Source of the DNA: Arion vulgaris
Taxonomy: Eukaryota; Mollusca; Gastropoda; Stylommatophora; Arionidae
Direction: 5' to 3'
Length of the DNA stretch: 64,000 nucleotides
NCBI GenBank assembly: GCA_020796225.1
Contig: CM036758.1
Coordinates: 67,531,274 to 67,595,273 of the forward strand
Under the pieces are notes generated by a model. That model was not told the DNA's origin, did not search any database, and worked only from the letters and a program-made list of their open reading frames with translations. This document shows positions 1 through 10,100 of this stretch, in pieces. Within the stretch, counting starts at the first letter, position 1, and the number at the start of each line of letters is the position of its first letter. The translations under genes and the position numbers were made by a program.

Positions 1-130
1 AACAACACAAAGAAATAGCAACATCAGATGCATCTAGCATGGCAATTAGGCCCAGTGGTTTGTTGGATAATATTAGGTATGACAAATATCTTCTTTACAA
101 AATATTATCAATATGAAAATGGGGGTTATC

Positions 131-352
131 TTTTACAGGACTTGACCATTAACCACAGTAAACGAGTTGTCGATTTTCTAGGCACCACTTATACATTCAG
201 TAGTTTGCCATTGCTTTCTGAACGGTGAGATCTACTTTTACCATTCATAAAAATCCACAGAGATGAATTTGCTTCCAAATTGTCTGCCGCTGAGTTTGAA
301 TCAGGTATGCTTGGGTTGTGATCAAGCTCACTACCACTTAAGCTACATGTTC
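131..352 (-). repeat. SINE D copy
   Basis: It is the same sequence as copies at 13305-13520 (plus), 20270-20500 and 20590-20815 (both minus). The tRNA-like head ends in GGTTCGAAC-type B-box sequence in the plus-strand copy at 13305. Confidence 0.7.
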
Positions 353-369
353 ATGTTTCAATATAGTAC

Positions 370-1100
370 TGTGTGTGGTGACTAACGACACCGGTTCTTT
401 GCAGGTTTACTATTCTTCTTTGGCTACCAGTATAGCGCTCTTCTCTAACTACACCACATTTGACTTGGTATTCTTGCAGTCTGGTTAGGGTTGTAGATTC
501 CACCACCATTACTTAAATCAGTTACAGGTCCTCCCGCCCTTAGGGAATTTAGAATATCAGCCTGGACCATTTCCTGCCCGCTTTTTAACCCAGCCATACC
601 TGCATTCCCTGGCACAAAAATAAAACTGATTTCTTTATCAGCCTAGACCTCCTCAGCGACTCCAACCATTGTCTCCAAGCCTAGCCTGTTTCAATCTTCC
701 TGAGCATGCTTATTGAGTCACTGATAAAACAATGCATGGATAAAAGTCTGTGGTTATTGGTTACTAAACTGACGTCATTCCAATCCGGGCAGATCCATAT
801 GTGCTCAGTCTCCCCCAACAGATATAGAAGAATATGCATACTGATGGTTCCTATGGCTCGTTGATTAAACACACCTCTCACTCTGCCTCTCAGGCATCCA
901 GTTCGACTTAAACAACGGGTAACTCCAAACTGCCTAAATCGCTTGATCGATTCAACATCGATTTTAGTGTTCTCATCCAACAGACAGTCGCGAAGAGACC
1001 GAAGAATATCTCCTTATCCATCTTCAACTCCCCAACAATCGATGCTGTTGATGCAAGCCTATCCGCTCTCTCATTACCATAAAAGTCTGTGACTTTTCCA
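370..1100 (-). mobile_element. LINE 3' end: RNase H C-terminal fragment
   Basis: The minus strand encodes DVESIKRFRQFGVTRC, RTGCLRGRVRGVFNQRA and LLGETEHIWICPDWNDVSL, followed by LTRLQEYQVKCG-like sequence. The same block is found at 11390-11850, 52110-52410 and, in part, 7315-7660. It is 5'-truncated and broken by stops. Confidence 0.75.
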
Positions 1101-1149
1101 TAGTGCGTAGATGGACAATGGGAGACCCTAATCCATTACTTTTGGGATC

Positions 1150-1300
1150 TAAATTACAAGTACCTATGAAGTGAGAGTAAGGCTTGCCAGACTGCAGAGG
1201 AACAATGATAATAATGAAAGCAAGCCTTCATGCAAATATCACAATTGCCATATTAGGCGCCATTACTATGTCCAAGTTCATACGAATGGAAGGCATTTAT
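1150..1300 (+). repeat. SINE I 3' part
   Basis: It shares the block GCTTGCCAGACTGCAGAGG to GCCATATTAGGCGCC with copies at 28180-28330, 33400-33530 and the full copy at 43168-43503. Confidence 0.5.
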
Positions 1301-1335
1301 ACAGCATGTGAAGGTGTTTTAAATAAAACGCTGTG

Positions 1336-1535
1336 CCTGTCTGCCCAGCGTGTTCGTAGCGCATTGGACTACGGGTGACTATCCCTCTGTGTGCGGGTTC
1401 AATTCCGCGGGATGGCAGAAAAAGCCACAGATTCCCCAGATTTATGGTGTTCGTGGCACCGAACCGAAGGGTTACGATGTCCATGACACCGAGCAAGAGC
1501 TGAAAAGCTCAAGTCCTTCTGGATCGGGAAAAAAA
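1336..1535 (+). repeat. SINE E, near full length
   Basis: A tRNA-like head (GTGTTCGTAGCGCATTGGAC and B box GGGTTCAATTCCGC) is followed by AGCTCAAGTCCTTCTGGATCG and an A-rich end. Other copies: 6745-6945, 31255-31442, 61000-61195. Confidence 0.8.
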
Positions 1536-1744
1536 TTTTTTTTTAAAATAAAACGTTGCACAAGTAAGATTCACAGCATCTGCTGAGCAATGTTTTTTTG
1601 AAATGTAGATTCCAAAGGAATGTAAACTTCAAATGAATCTATGCAACTGTATTAAAAGAATATTCACTATATCAGAATGTTGTCATATGTTTTTGGAGAC
1701 ACCAGGTAATTTGTCACGCTCCTTTAAAGTATTTAACAGTACTT

Positions 1745-1909
1745 GGAGAGGGTCTCTGTAGCGTGGAGGTTATGTGCTCGACTCTCGTTACAAAGGTACT
1801 CGTTCGCCCCCTCGTGGAGACATCCTGATATTTTTCCAGAGGTCCCTGATTTCAGTGTAGAGGAGATCAAGTTCTTAGTCCTATCAGAGGTGTGCGCTAC
1901 CAACATTCT

Positions 1910-1913
<4 letters not shown>
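1745..1913 (+). repeat. SINE B copy
   Basis: It starts GAGGGTCTCTGTAGCGTGGA and includes TGCTCGACTCTCGTTACAAA and GATATTTTTCCAGAGGTCCC. The family recurs at 12625-12815, 21728-21925, 29224-29370, 47360-47560 and 58870-59210. Confidence 0.75.

Positions 1914-1968
<55 letters not shown>
1914..1968. repeat. (TA)n microsatellite
   Basis: About 27 TA dinucleotides directly follow the SINE B copy. Confidence 0.95.
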
Positions 1969-1970
<2 letters not shown>

Positions 1971-2539
1971 TTTTTATCTTTACAAACGGTCAATTAAACC
2001 TACTGTGCAGGCAGATTTTGCAGGTCAGCAACTTTCTGACTAGTTTAAGATGGGCGGTAGATGGCCAGCCGAATAGCTACTCTCACCGCCGAAAACCGCA
2101 GCGCCCTCTCCCTTCACGAATTTGGGAGGATTTACAACCCGCCTTTCTGTATTGTGTCCAAGCCGAATGCAAGAATGAAGTGCCCTCTCCCTTTATGCCT
2201 AAGCCTGGGCAGCTAATATTGGGAATGTGCCTTGCCCATTTTGCACAAGCCCTCTCTCTACTCTACTATTGTCATCCCAAGGAAAGGTAAAGTTCATACA
2301 TTTGGAATCAAGTAGGGGATGCCAGAAGATGGAATGGAATACACACCTAACCATCAACAGTTGATGCCCTGTTTAATTATTATTAAGTCATAGAGCTATC
2401 CATTGGTAACAGAAGACATTCATGACTGAGCAATTCATTTATTGGATATCAAATTTTGTTAATTTCTTCCATTTGACATCCTCACACATTGGACAAGTCT
2501 GTATGATCTCAGTCCTCCATTGCAACGGCTGGACTGCAT

Positions 2540-2710
2540 CGTTCTGTTCACTGGTACATTTTCTGCATAGATTCCTAGGATTGTTGCAGGAACTACAGAG
2601 TTTGTGCTTTGTGCAATACTCTCGGCAGATAGCGTGTCATTTCTGCGGAGAGGGATCGAACCATATGGGGTAAATCCAGGTGCAATAAAGTCATTCCTTT
2701 GTTTTTAGAT
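2540..2710 (+). repeat. SINE A, 5'-truncated
   Basis: It contains TTCCTAGGATTGTTGCAGGA, GTGCTTTGTGCAATACTCTC and ATTTCTGCGGAGAGGGATCG and ends in GTGCAATAAAGTCATTCC. It lies 70 bp before the USP1 exon a acceptor. Confidence 0.75.
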
Positions 2711-2779
2711 CCTGAATATTGTAATATTGAAAATATTTGCCTATAATAATTAATTTCTTTATATCTTTGTTGATTTCAG

Positions 2780-5500
2780 AGAACTGAATCCAATCTTTGA
2801 AGGCCACTTTCAACATGATGCACAAGAACTCCTTCAATGTCTTCTCTGCTACATTGAAGATGCAGAAAAAGAACTGGTACAGTTGAGGAAGAACGAAAGA
2901 ATAAAACAAGAAAAAATGGAAGCAGACATTGATATTGAGCCAAAACTTTCCGAGCACATGCCTCATGCAAGTGAAAATATCGAAGTGGGTCTGACAGCAA
3001 GGGGAGCAACTTCTAACAACCAGAATAGTTTAAAGAGTGGTGAATGTCAAGATTTGGTTACAAGAAGAACACACAGAAGACAGAAGAGATCTTACCTTGC
3101 TGTCAATGCTTCTATGAAGAATACCATAAGCTGTGATAAAAACACTGTCGGTGCTGGACATGACAAGGTCATGGTTAATAATAAGATCAACGGTATTGTT
3201 GGACACACAAATTTTAACGGTAGTGATAATTCAGTGTGTTTAGCTTCCAAGAAAAACCGAGATTTTGAGACAGATTCAATGAAACTATCCCCTACACCTA
3301 GTACCAATACTAGGAACCGGAAAAGATCTAGATTGGTATCAAACAACATATTAGAACATGTAGATCATGTTGCCGAATCGACAAGCATTGCTAACTCTAC
3401 AGATTATAACAAGAAAGCAATTGATTCTGACAATTCAGCCATTGTAGGAAAGTGTAAGGAAGCTGTAAATAAAGTGGCTAACAGATCAGTTCAAGAACAT
3501 TCTACAGTTCCAGTTGTAGATACATCTGTTGTCCATGATGAGCGGGCGGAAGTTCTGAAAATTTGTTCTTCTGAGGAACGTTTTAATCATCACCTTCAAA
3601 ATAAGTTTACATGCTTACCAAATTGTAACAGTTCTTCCAAGTCATCAACTGAAGACTTGTCAGGTGGGATCAACTCTGCCAAACCAAGCATTCTTTCTTT
3701 GCTGCCGTTTAATACATTTAATCGACTTCACCTGAGACGGAATGTAACATCAGACCCTATTAGTCAAACAAGTCAAAGCGTGGATGGCATCCATGTCACA
3801 CAAGTGTACGACAATGGTAATAATAACAATAATAATAGCGGTGATATAAATAATAATAGTAACAGCTTGATCAACAATAATGATAGCAATTGCAACAACA
3901 GTGGGTGTGCTGCTGTCCATAGTCCTGAGAAAATATTTATTGATTTGACAGAAGAGATGTCGAAATGTGAATGTCAAAGTTGTCCTAGAAGTGTCTCTCC
4001 ATTGTACGTAGAAGACAGTGTCAGCTCTTCATTGATCCGCACACCTTCTAAAACAGTATTGTGGTCACCAGTTAAGTCTCCTGCTATGATTGAGCACTCC
4101 GATGAAATTTCAATAATCCTTAAGAATATGCCAAAAGTAGATTCTGCTGTAGACTCTGTCACCAGACAATATTTATCTTCTCAATCCCATGCAGACTTTT
4201 CATTAAAAGGTCCTTCAACTTTGACCTTGCACTCGACTACTGCTAGTGATGGTTTTGTTGTAGGTTCATCAACCATGTTTTCCAGTGAAGTACCAACTTC
4301 TTCTCATCTTCATGTTCTTGAACCAAACAAGGAAATCAATGTTACAGTTTGGCAGAGTCCAAAAAAGCAGTACACTCCGCTAATGTCTTCATATGACAAA
4401 TCTGAGCTCTTTGTGTCTTCATGCGACGAACATTTCTCTGACCACAAGTTGCCATTATCATTAGATGAGAGGTATAAGTTACAGTTGGCTTCAGGTGAAT
4501 CGTGTGATAGGGGTAAGCAAAATCAAGGAGACAATGACTCCGTGTTAAAGTCATCACTAGGTTTAACTGATACATATGTAGTAGATGGCAGCAAAAAATT
4601 TACTGAATTGTTGCCTAGGTCATTTAATTTCATTGCACCATACTTAAAAGATGCTGCAACTTGGGACATGGATCAGAATAATTGTTCACCTTCTGCTCAA
4701 AGTCAACTTAGCCGTCGCAACCTAGCAAACAGATTTCAAATGCTTTCAAATCTTTCTTCAAGGGGAAAAAATAAATGCTTGTCGAAGTCCAGGAGCAAGT
4801 TGTCTTTGCAATAACAGCTTTCTGCAACCAAAACTTGAACTGAAGAAATGTGATTGGCTGGCAGTGAGTCCAGTAAGGTCTACTAGCGCAAGGAAAGCTA
4901 TGTTAGCCATTGCTCGTCAAAGGAGAGCATTGGAAAATAACTCTTCTGTAAGGAGAAAGATACTCTGTGATGATTCTCAAAGCAGCTCCTCATCTTCATT
5001 AAGCAGCAGCAATGGTATTGACAACCATACCCGATCTGATCTAGGTCCTCAGGAAGATCATAAACAAGGAATGTATTCTTCTTCAGAGATTAATAATAAA
5101 AATAATGGAAACAGCATCAAAGAATCTGCTGCAACAATGGATTCAAAAGTCAATGAAGTGAAGAAGAAATCCCAGCTTAGTATCTTGAACTTTACCAGAA
5201 AATCTACAAGAAAGTCAAAACAAAGTATAACATTCAGTAACAGCTCTCATGCATCAAATAAGGTAGCATCAAAATGCACCCCTAATTTACCTGGCAGAAA
5301 CATCTCTTTAAAACCACTCTCCGTGACTCTTGACAATTGTGATTGGCTTCTTGGGTCTAAACCTGGAAAGTTTATTAGTGCTAAACAAGCTATTATTGAT
5401 ATTGAAAGAAGCAGCAGAACTGCTTTAAAATCAAGGAAAAGCAACACAGAAACATCGCATTTTGAGGAGACATCGGTGAACACAGGTTCATCTTTTACAG
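2780..5500 (+). CDS. USP1: USP1 exon a: QHDAQE box plus giant insertion
   Basis: The acceptor is TTTCAG ending at 2779; the first base completes a split codon and codons then start at 2781. The exon opens with ELNPIFEGHFQHDAQELLQC, the USP1 glutamine/aspartate box. From about 2883 it becomes a roughly 870-residue insertion rich in Ser, Asn and Lys, including an Asn-rich run at about 3810-3900. Human USP1 is only 785 residues in total, so this loop is greatly enlarged. Frame 0 is open to a TAA at 4812-4814. The frame starting at 4726 is open to the exon end and continues the same composition. A Cys-Asp-Trp-Leu module occurs twice (4849-4860 and 5338-5349). The donor is G/GTGATG at 5500/5501, phase 1. 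Confidence 0.85.
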
Positions 5501-7072
5501 GTGATGATTGTGTTTTTTTAATGCTATGTTTGTTTTATTTTGTACTTTTTCTCTTTCCACCTTGACATCTGTTATGTTGGGAAACATAAAGTCTCATTCC
5601 ATGTTTCCGTCCGCGTGTTGTCTGGTCTGCAAGGGAAGCAAAGAATAGTAACACTGCAACCTACAGGGCATGTTGTAAGAGACGACTGAGGTAGGGGTTT
5701 AGGGAAGCTGCTCTAGTAAATAAATAGCGCAGCAGAAATCGGATGTACTGGCCTACTTGTAGGTGCATAGCTGGAACAGTGTACAATCGCTCTTAAGCTC
5801 AGATCACATGCAAATCACAAAGAGTGGTTTTAACAAGTGGTTGATATGGAGCATTCTATGGAGAAAATTCCATGTTTCAGGCGAGACATGCCCATTGAAG
5901 AAGTAAAACTCATTTTGGATTGTTGTGCAGAAAAACAGGATTCTAGCTCATTAATGGTATTTCAAAAAATGAAAAGAAAGAGAAGTTGGTATGGACTGGA
6001 GGAAACATGAAGTAGTCTCACCTTTCCCAGAGCTAGAAAGAAGTAAATATACTCCTGGAACAATCTTTGAAAACAGGGTGGAGAGAAGTAAATGGAGAGG
6101 GTCTCTGTGGCTAAGTGCTTAAGCCCTTTGCCTTGTGAGTCGAAGGTCATGGGTTCGAGTCCGGACCGCGCCATTCTGCTCACGAGTCAGTTTTTTCCAG
6201 AGACCCCTAGGATTGTTGCTGGAGCTGCGGAGTTCGTGCTTTGTGCAATGCTCTCGGCAGGTGGCGTGCCATTTCTGCGGAGAGGGTAAAACCCGGTGCA
6301 ATGAAGTTAATCCTTCGGCTTTGAAACCCTTTTAAATGGAGAGCGCAAGCCAGATCAAAACAGCATAAATGGGCTGAACAGACAAAGATATTTAGGCTCG
6401 GAGCAAGATTTTTAGTTTCAAAGTCCAACTGCACATAATGAGCCCTAGAGACTCTGCAACCTGTGACTACAGAGTACCATGGCAGACATCGGAACACATC
6501 TTGCACGACTTCACATTCTTGCTGGTCAAAACAATAGAAACATAGCCTATTTTAGACACGTTCATTCTCTTCTTTGGAATTGAGTCCTATATTTCTCGCC
6601 TCTCTTAGTACAGTTCACTTTGTCTCAGGGTTACCCTAGGGCTTGCTTTCTTTCTTGAACCCTTTGCCTCCCACTTCAATACCTGCTTTGTGATTCTTTA
6701 ATCATTTCATTCTTGAGTATGCAAATCATATCTCCATCTTCTCCTTTTTTTTTTACCGATCCAGAAGCACTTGAGCTTTTCAGCTCGGTGCCATGCACAT
6801 CGTAACCCTTCGGTTCGGTGCCATGAACACCATAAATCTGGGAATCTGTGGCTTTTCTGCCATCCGCGGAATTGAACCCGACACACAGAGGGATAGTCAC
6901 CCGTAGGCCAAGCGCTCTACGAACACGCTGGGCAGATGGGCATCTTCTCCTTCTTAAAGCAGTTGTTACTAGGAGTTGACCAGACATTTCTCTGATTTCA
7001 TCACTTCTCCAGAATTTGTCCCATTTTATGCTTATTATTTTTCAGACATCTATTTTCAAATGCATGTGTGTG

Positions 7073-7147
<75 letters not shown>

Positions 7148-10100
7148 GCTTGTCTTTAAAGAAATGTAAACAAAACATTAAGAGAGTGTCTATGCTGTAC
7201 AGAACTTGTGGTATCTTTATGTTATGTACGTTACTAGCAGTTTAGCTTGGTTTAGTAGTCGGATCATCATCACTGCACTTTGAACCAATTCATCCTTAAG
7301 TGCTTCGATCTCAATATGTCTCTCAGCGTGGGATGACTAATGACACCAATTCTTTGTTGGTTTACTATTCTTCTTTGGCTACCAGCATAGTGTTCCTGTC
7401 TAACTACACCACATTTGACTTGGAATTCTTGCAGTCTGGTTAGCATTGTAGATTCACCACAATTACTTGCTGGTCCATTGCTCGCCTGCTTTTTACAGCA
7501 GCCTTACCTGGACGCCTATCAGCTTGTTAATTTTCCCTTACACCTGCATGCCCTAGCACAAAAGTAAAACTGATTTTTGTCACCCTAGACCCCCTCAGCG
7601 ACTCCATCCATTGTCTCCGAGCCCATCCTGTTTCAATCTTCCTGAGCATACTCATTGAGTTCGGCAAATATATAACAAGCAGAAATTATGGAGCTCATGG
7701 AGTAAGTCACTAAAATAATTATAATGCACTTAAGTGTGCTAAATTATTGTGTTTTAATATAACTCTATGGGCTATTTTTTGCTCAGGACCTCAGGGGAAT
7801 AAGTTATTAAGATACAGGTGGCCAGGGTTCAAAGGCTTAAGGGGGGACTCTGGTCTGGAAACTATTTTCTTTGCTTTGGTATTAATGTAGAATTTGTATA
7901 ACAATTTTGAAAGATTATGACTTAGAATAGTAGAAAAAATTAGAAAAAAAAAAAGTCAGCGTTGCCATGGAAACAATACAAAATGGCGCCAAGCACAAAA
8001 TTTCAAATCCCTAAGGCTCTGAAGTTAATGAATATAAATGAATTCTGTTTTCACTCTAAGTGCGCAATTGTAATATCTACACAATTACTGATCCTTTTTA
8101 GGATATATTAAATATTACATTTTTATGAATTTTTGTGTAAACACACCCTCCAAAAACAGCTTTTTGACCACATTTTGAGGAATTTTACCAAAAATTTATA
8201 AAAAATTAAATATTTAATATATCCTAAAAAACATGTGTAATATTTTAGATATTACAATTGCGCACCTAGAGTGAAAACAGAATTCATTTACATTCATTAG
8301 ATTCAGAGCCTTAGGGATTTGAAATTTTGTTTTTGCGCCATTTTGTATTGTTTCCATGGCAACACTTTGACATTTTTTTAAATAATTTTTCTACTATTCT
8401 AAGTCATACTCTTTCAAAATGCTTATACAAATTTTATATTAATATGAAAACAACGAAAATAGATTCTTGATTTTCAAGACCGAATCCCCCCTTAAGATAG
8501 AACAGATTCAGTTGTATTTGTTGCCTGTCTATTGACGTTTCTTTAATAACTGTAAAATTCATTATTGTGGTGTTTAAATATTTAGAAATCAAGCCACAAA
8601 GTAGTCCTAGGACTGTTGTAGGAAAGCTTTTTGGTGGCACCATGATGCATCAGACAAAATGTCTGGAGTGTGAAGTGGCTCGGCAGAGACAAGAAGTTTT
8701 TAGAGACATCAGTGTACCTGTCAGGAGTCTGCACAGTGAGGAAACAAATAGTGATGATGATTCTGACGATGATGATGGCAGAATCCAAGGTGAGTTATTT
8801 GATTTCCCAAACTGAGGTCTGCGGCAGCAGAACGTATATAGAAACTTTTGAGGACGCAGCAGCAAACGTATTTAAAAGGTAGTCGCGATAAAGGACAGTT
8901 AGGAAGCGTTGCCTTAGATTAATGTTGTCCAACATGGTGCAGTGTGATATATCCCTGGCGTCCTATTTTATTCCTCCTACTTTAACCGTTAAATCAGAAT
9001 AGCAAGGGAACAAAAATGTGTTTCTAAATACCAACATGATTCTGTTTTTTTCCTAAGCAATATTTTAACAAATTCAACTTGTAGTCATGATTAAGTTTCC
9101 TTCTGTTATTTATTTATTTTATTTGCTATTAATATTATTTTATTATTGGTAGAATTATTATTGCAATTGCCACATAGCACCACGCCCACATTCATTAGTT
9201 AGATTCGCCCCAATAGATAAAATTGTTGGACAGCACTGCCTTTCATTAGGTTGATGTATGGTGAACTTGAAGGGGGCAGACATTCAGCTGGTGGACAGAA
9301 AAATGCTTTAGAGACGCTCTGAAATGCTTCAATATAGACACCATGTGTTGGGAACCCTCGTGCAAGATCGCCAAATGTGGCGCTGTAGCAAAATAAGAGG
9401 AACTCGCATAGCTGAGAATCATCGTGCCGTTGAGGCACATTGAAAACGAGTTGCATGAAAAGACAGAACACACACCACCTACATGTCTAAATCACGTATG
9501 CACCACCTACATGTCTAAATCACATATGCCCCACCTGTGGTAGGGGATTGTGTTCTAGGATTGGACTACATCAGAGAGGTGCAGCAGCACACATCTGAAA
9601 CTGTTGTCATCATCGCTTGCGATGGCTGGCTATTATTATTAGATTATGTTGAAATGAAGGTGAGGACATTGACAGTATCTTGGATTTGGACCGGGTTGTC
9701 TTTTTATGTTCATAAATTATTAATGTGATTTGCAAAGTTCAATGTTTATTATTCACAAAGTAGTCACAATCTTCTTTCGTCTGCTGCTCATGTTATGCCT
9801 TTGAGCGTCAGGGTGTGTGAAGAGTTATGTTAAGTGTCCTCGAGTATGCCTTGTATATAGTGGTTCTTACCACATCAGATATTTTTGTGGTCATCATTTG
9901 TATGGGTGGCCTTTGGCTTTTAAATCATTGTACATGTATCGTAGTTCTTTTTTTGTTTTTTGGGGGTGATAATAATCGTGCTTCAAATTTGAATATCTTC
10001 GTTGCGCTCGGACATGTCCATAAGTGCTCCGATCTCCTTTGCAATATCTCCAATAGCGTCCAGCGACTGACTGTACCATTTTGATTGATGAGCCTACTCA

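Larger units (their letters stand above)
1..2779 (+). other. Upstream USP1 intron (repeats only)
   Basis: No USP1 exon could be found here. The stretch holds a SINE D (about 131-352, minus), a LINE RNase H tail (370-1100, minus), a SINE I tail (1150-1300), a SINE E (1336-1535), a SINE B with a TA tract (1745-1968) and a truncated SINE A (2540-2710). Bases 1969-2500 show nothing recognisable. Confidence 0.6.
5501..8585 (+). other. USP1 intron between exons a and b
   Basis: Phase 1 intron of 3085 bp. It contains a SINE G copy (5612-5860), a complete SINE A with target duplication (6100-6332), a LINE RNase H tail trace (about 6395-6530), a LINE reverse-transcriptase tail on the minus strand (6530-6690), a SINE E copy (6745-6945), a (TA)n tract (7071-7145), a LINE 3' end (7315-7660) and the palindromic MITE (7837-8495). 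No host exon was seen. Confidence 0.8.

Noticed and set aside
28..228. 66-codon open frame as a possible gene
   Set aside because: Overlaps a SINE D copy and has no recognisable motif or splice context.
1743..1997. Open frames rich in Tyr-Ile repeats (also near 7080)
   Set aside because: Translations of (TA)n microsatellites.
4766..4772. Slippery A-AAA-AAT for programmed -1 frameshifting in USP1
   Set aside because: The downstream frame requires a +1 (or -2) change; a -1 slip would enter the wrong frame.
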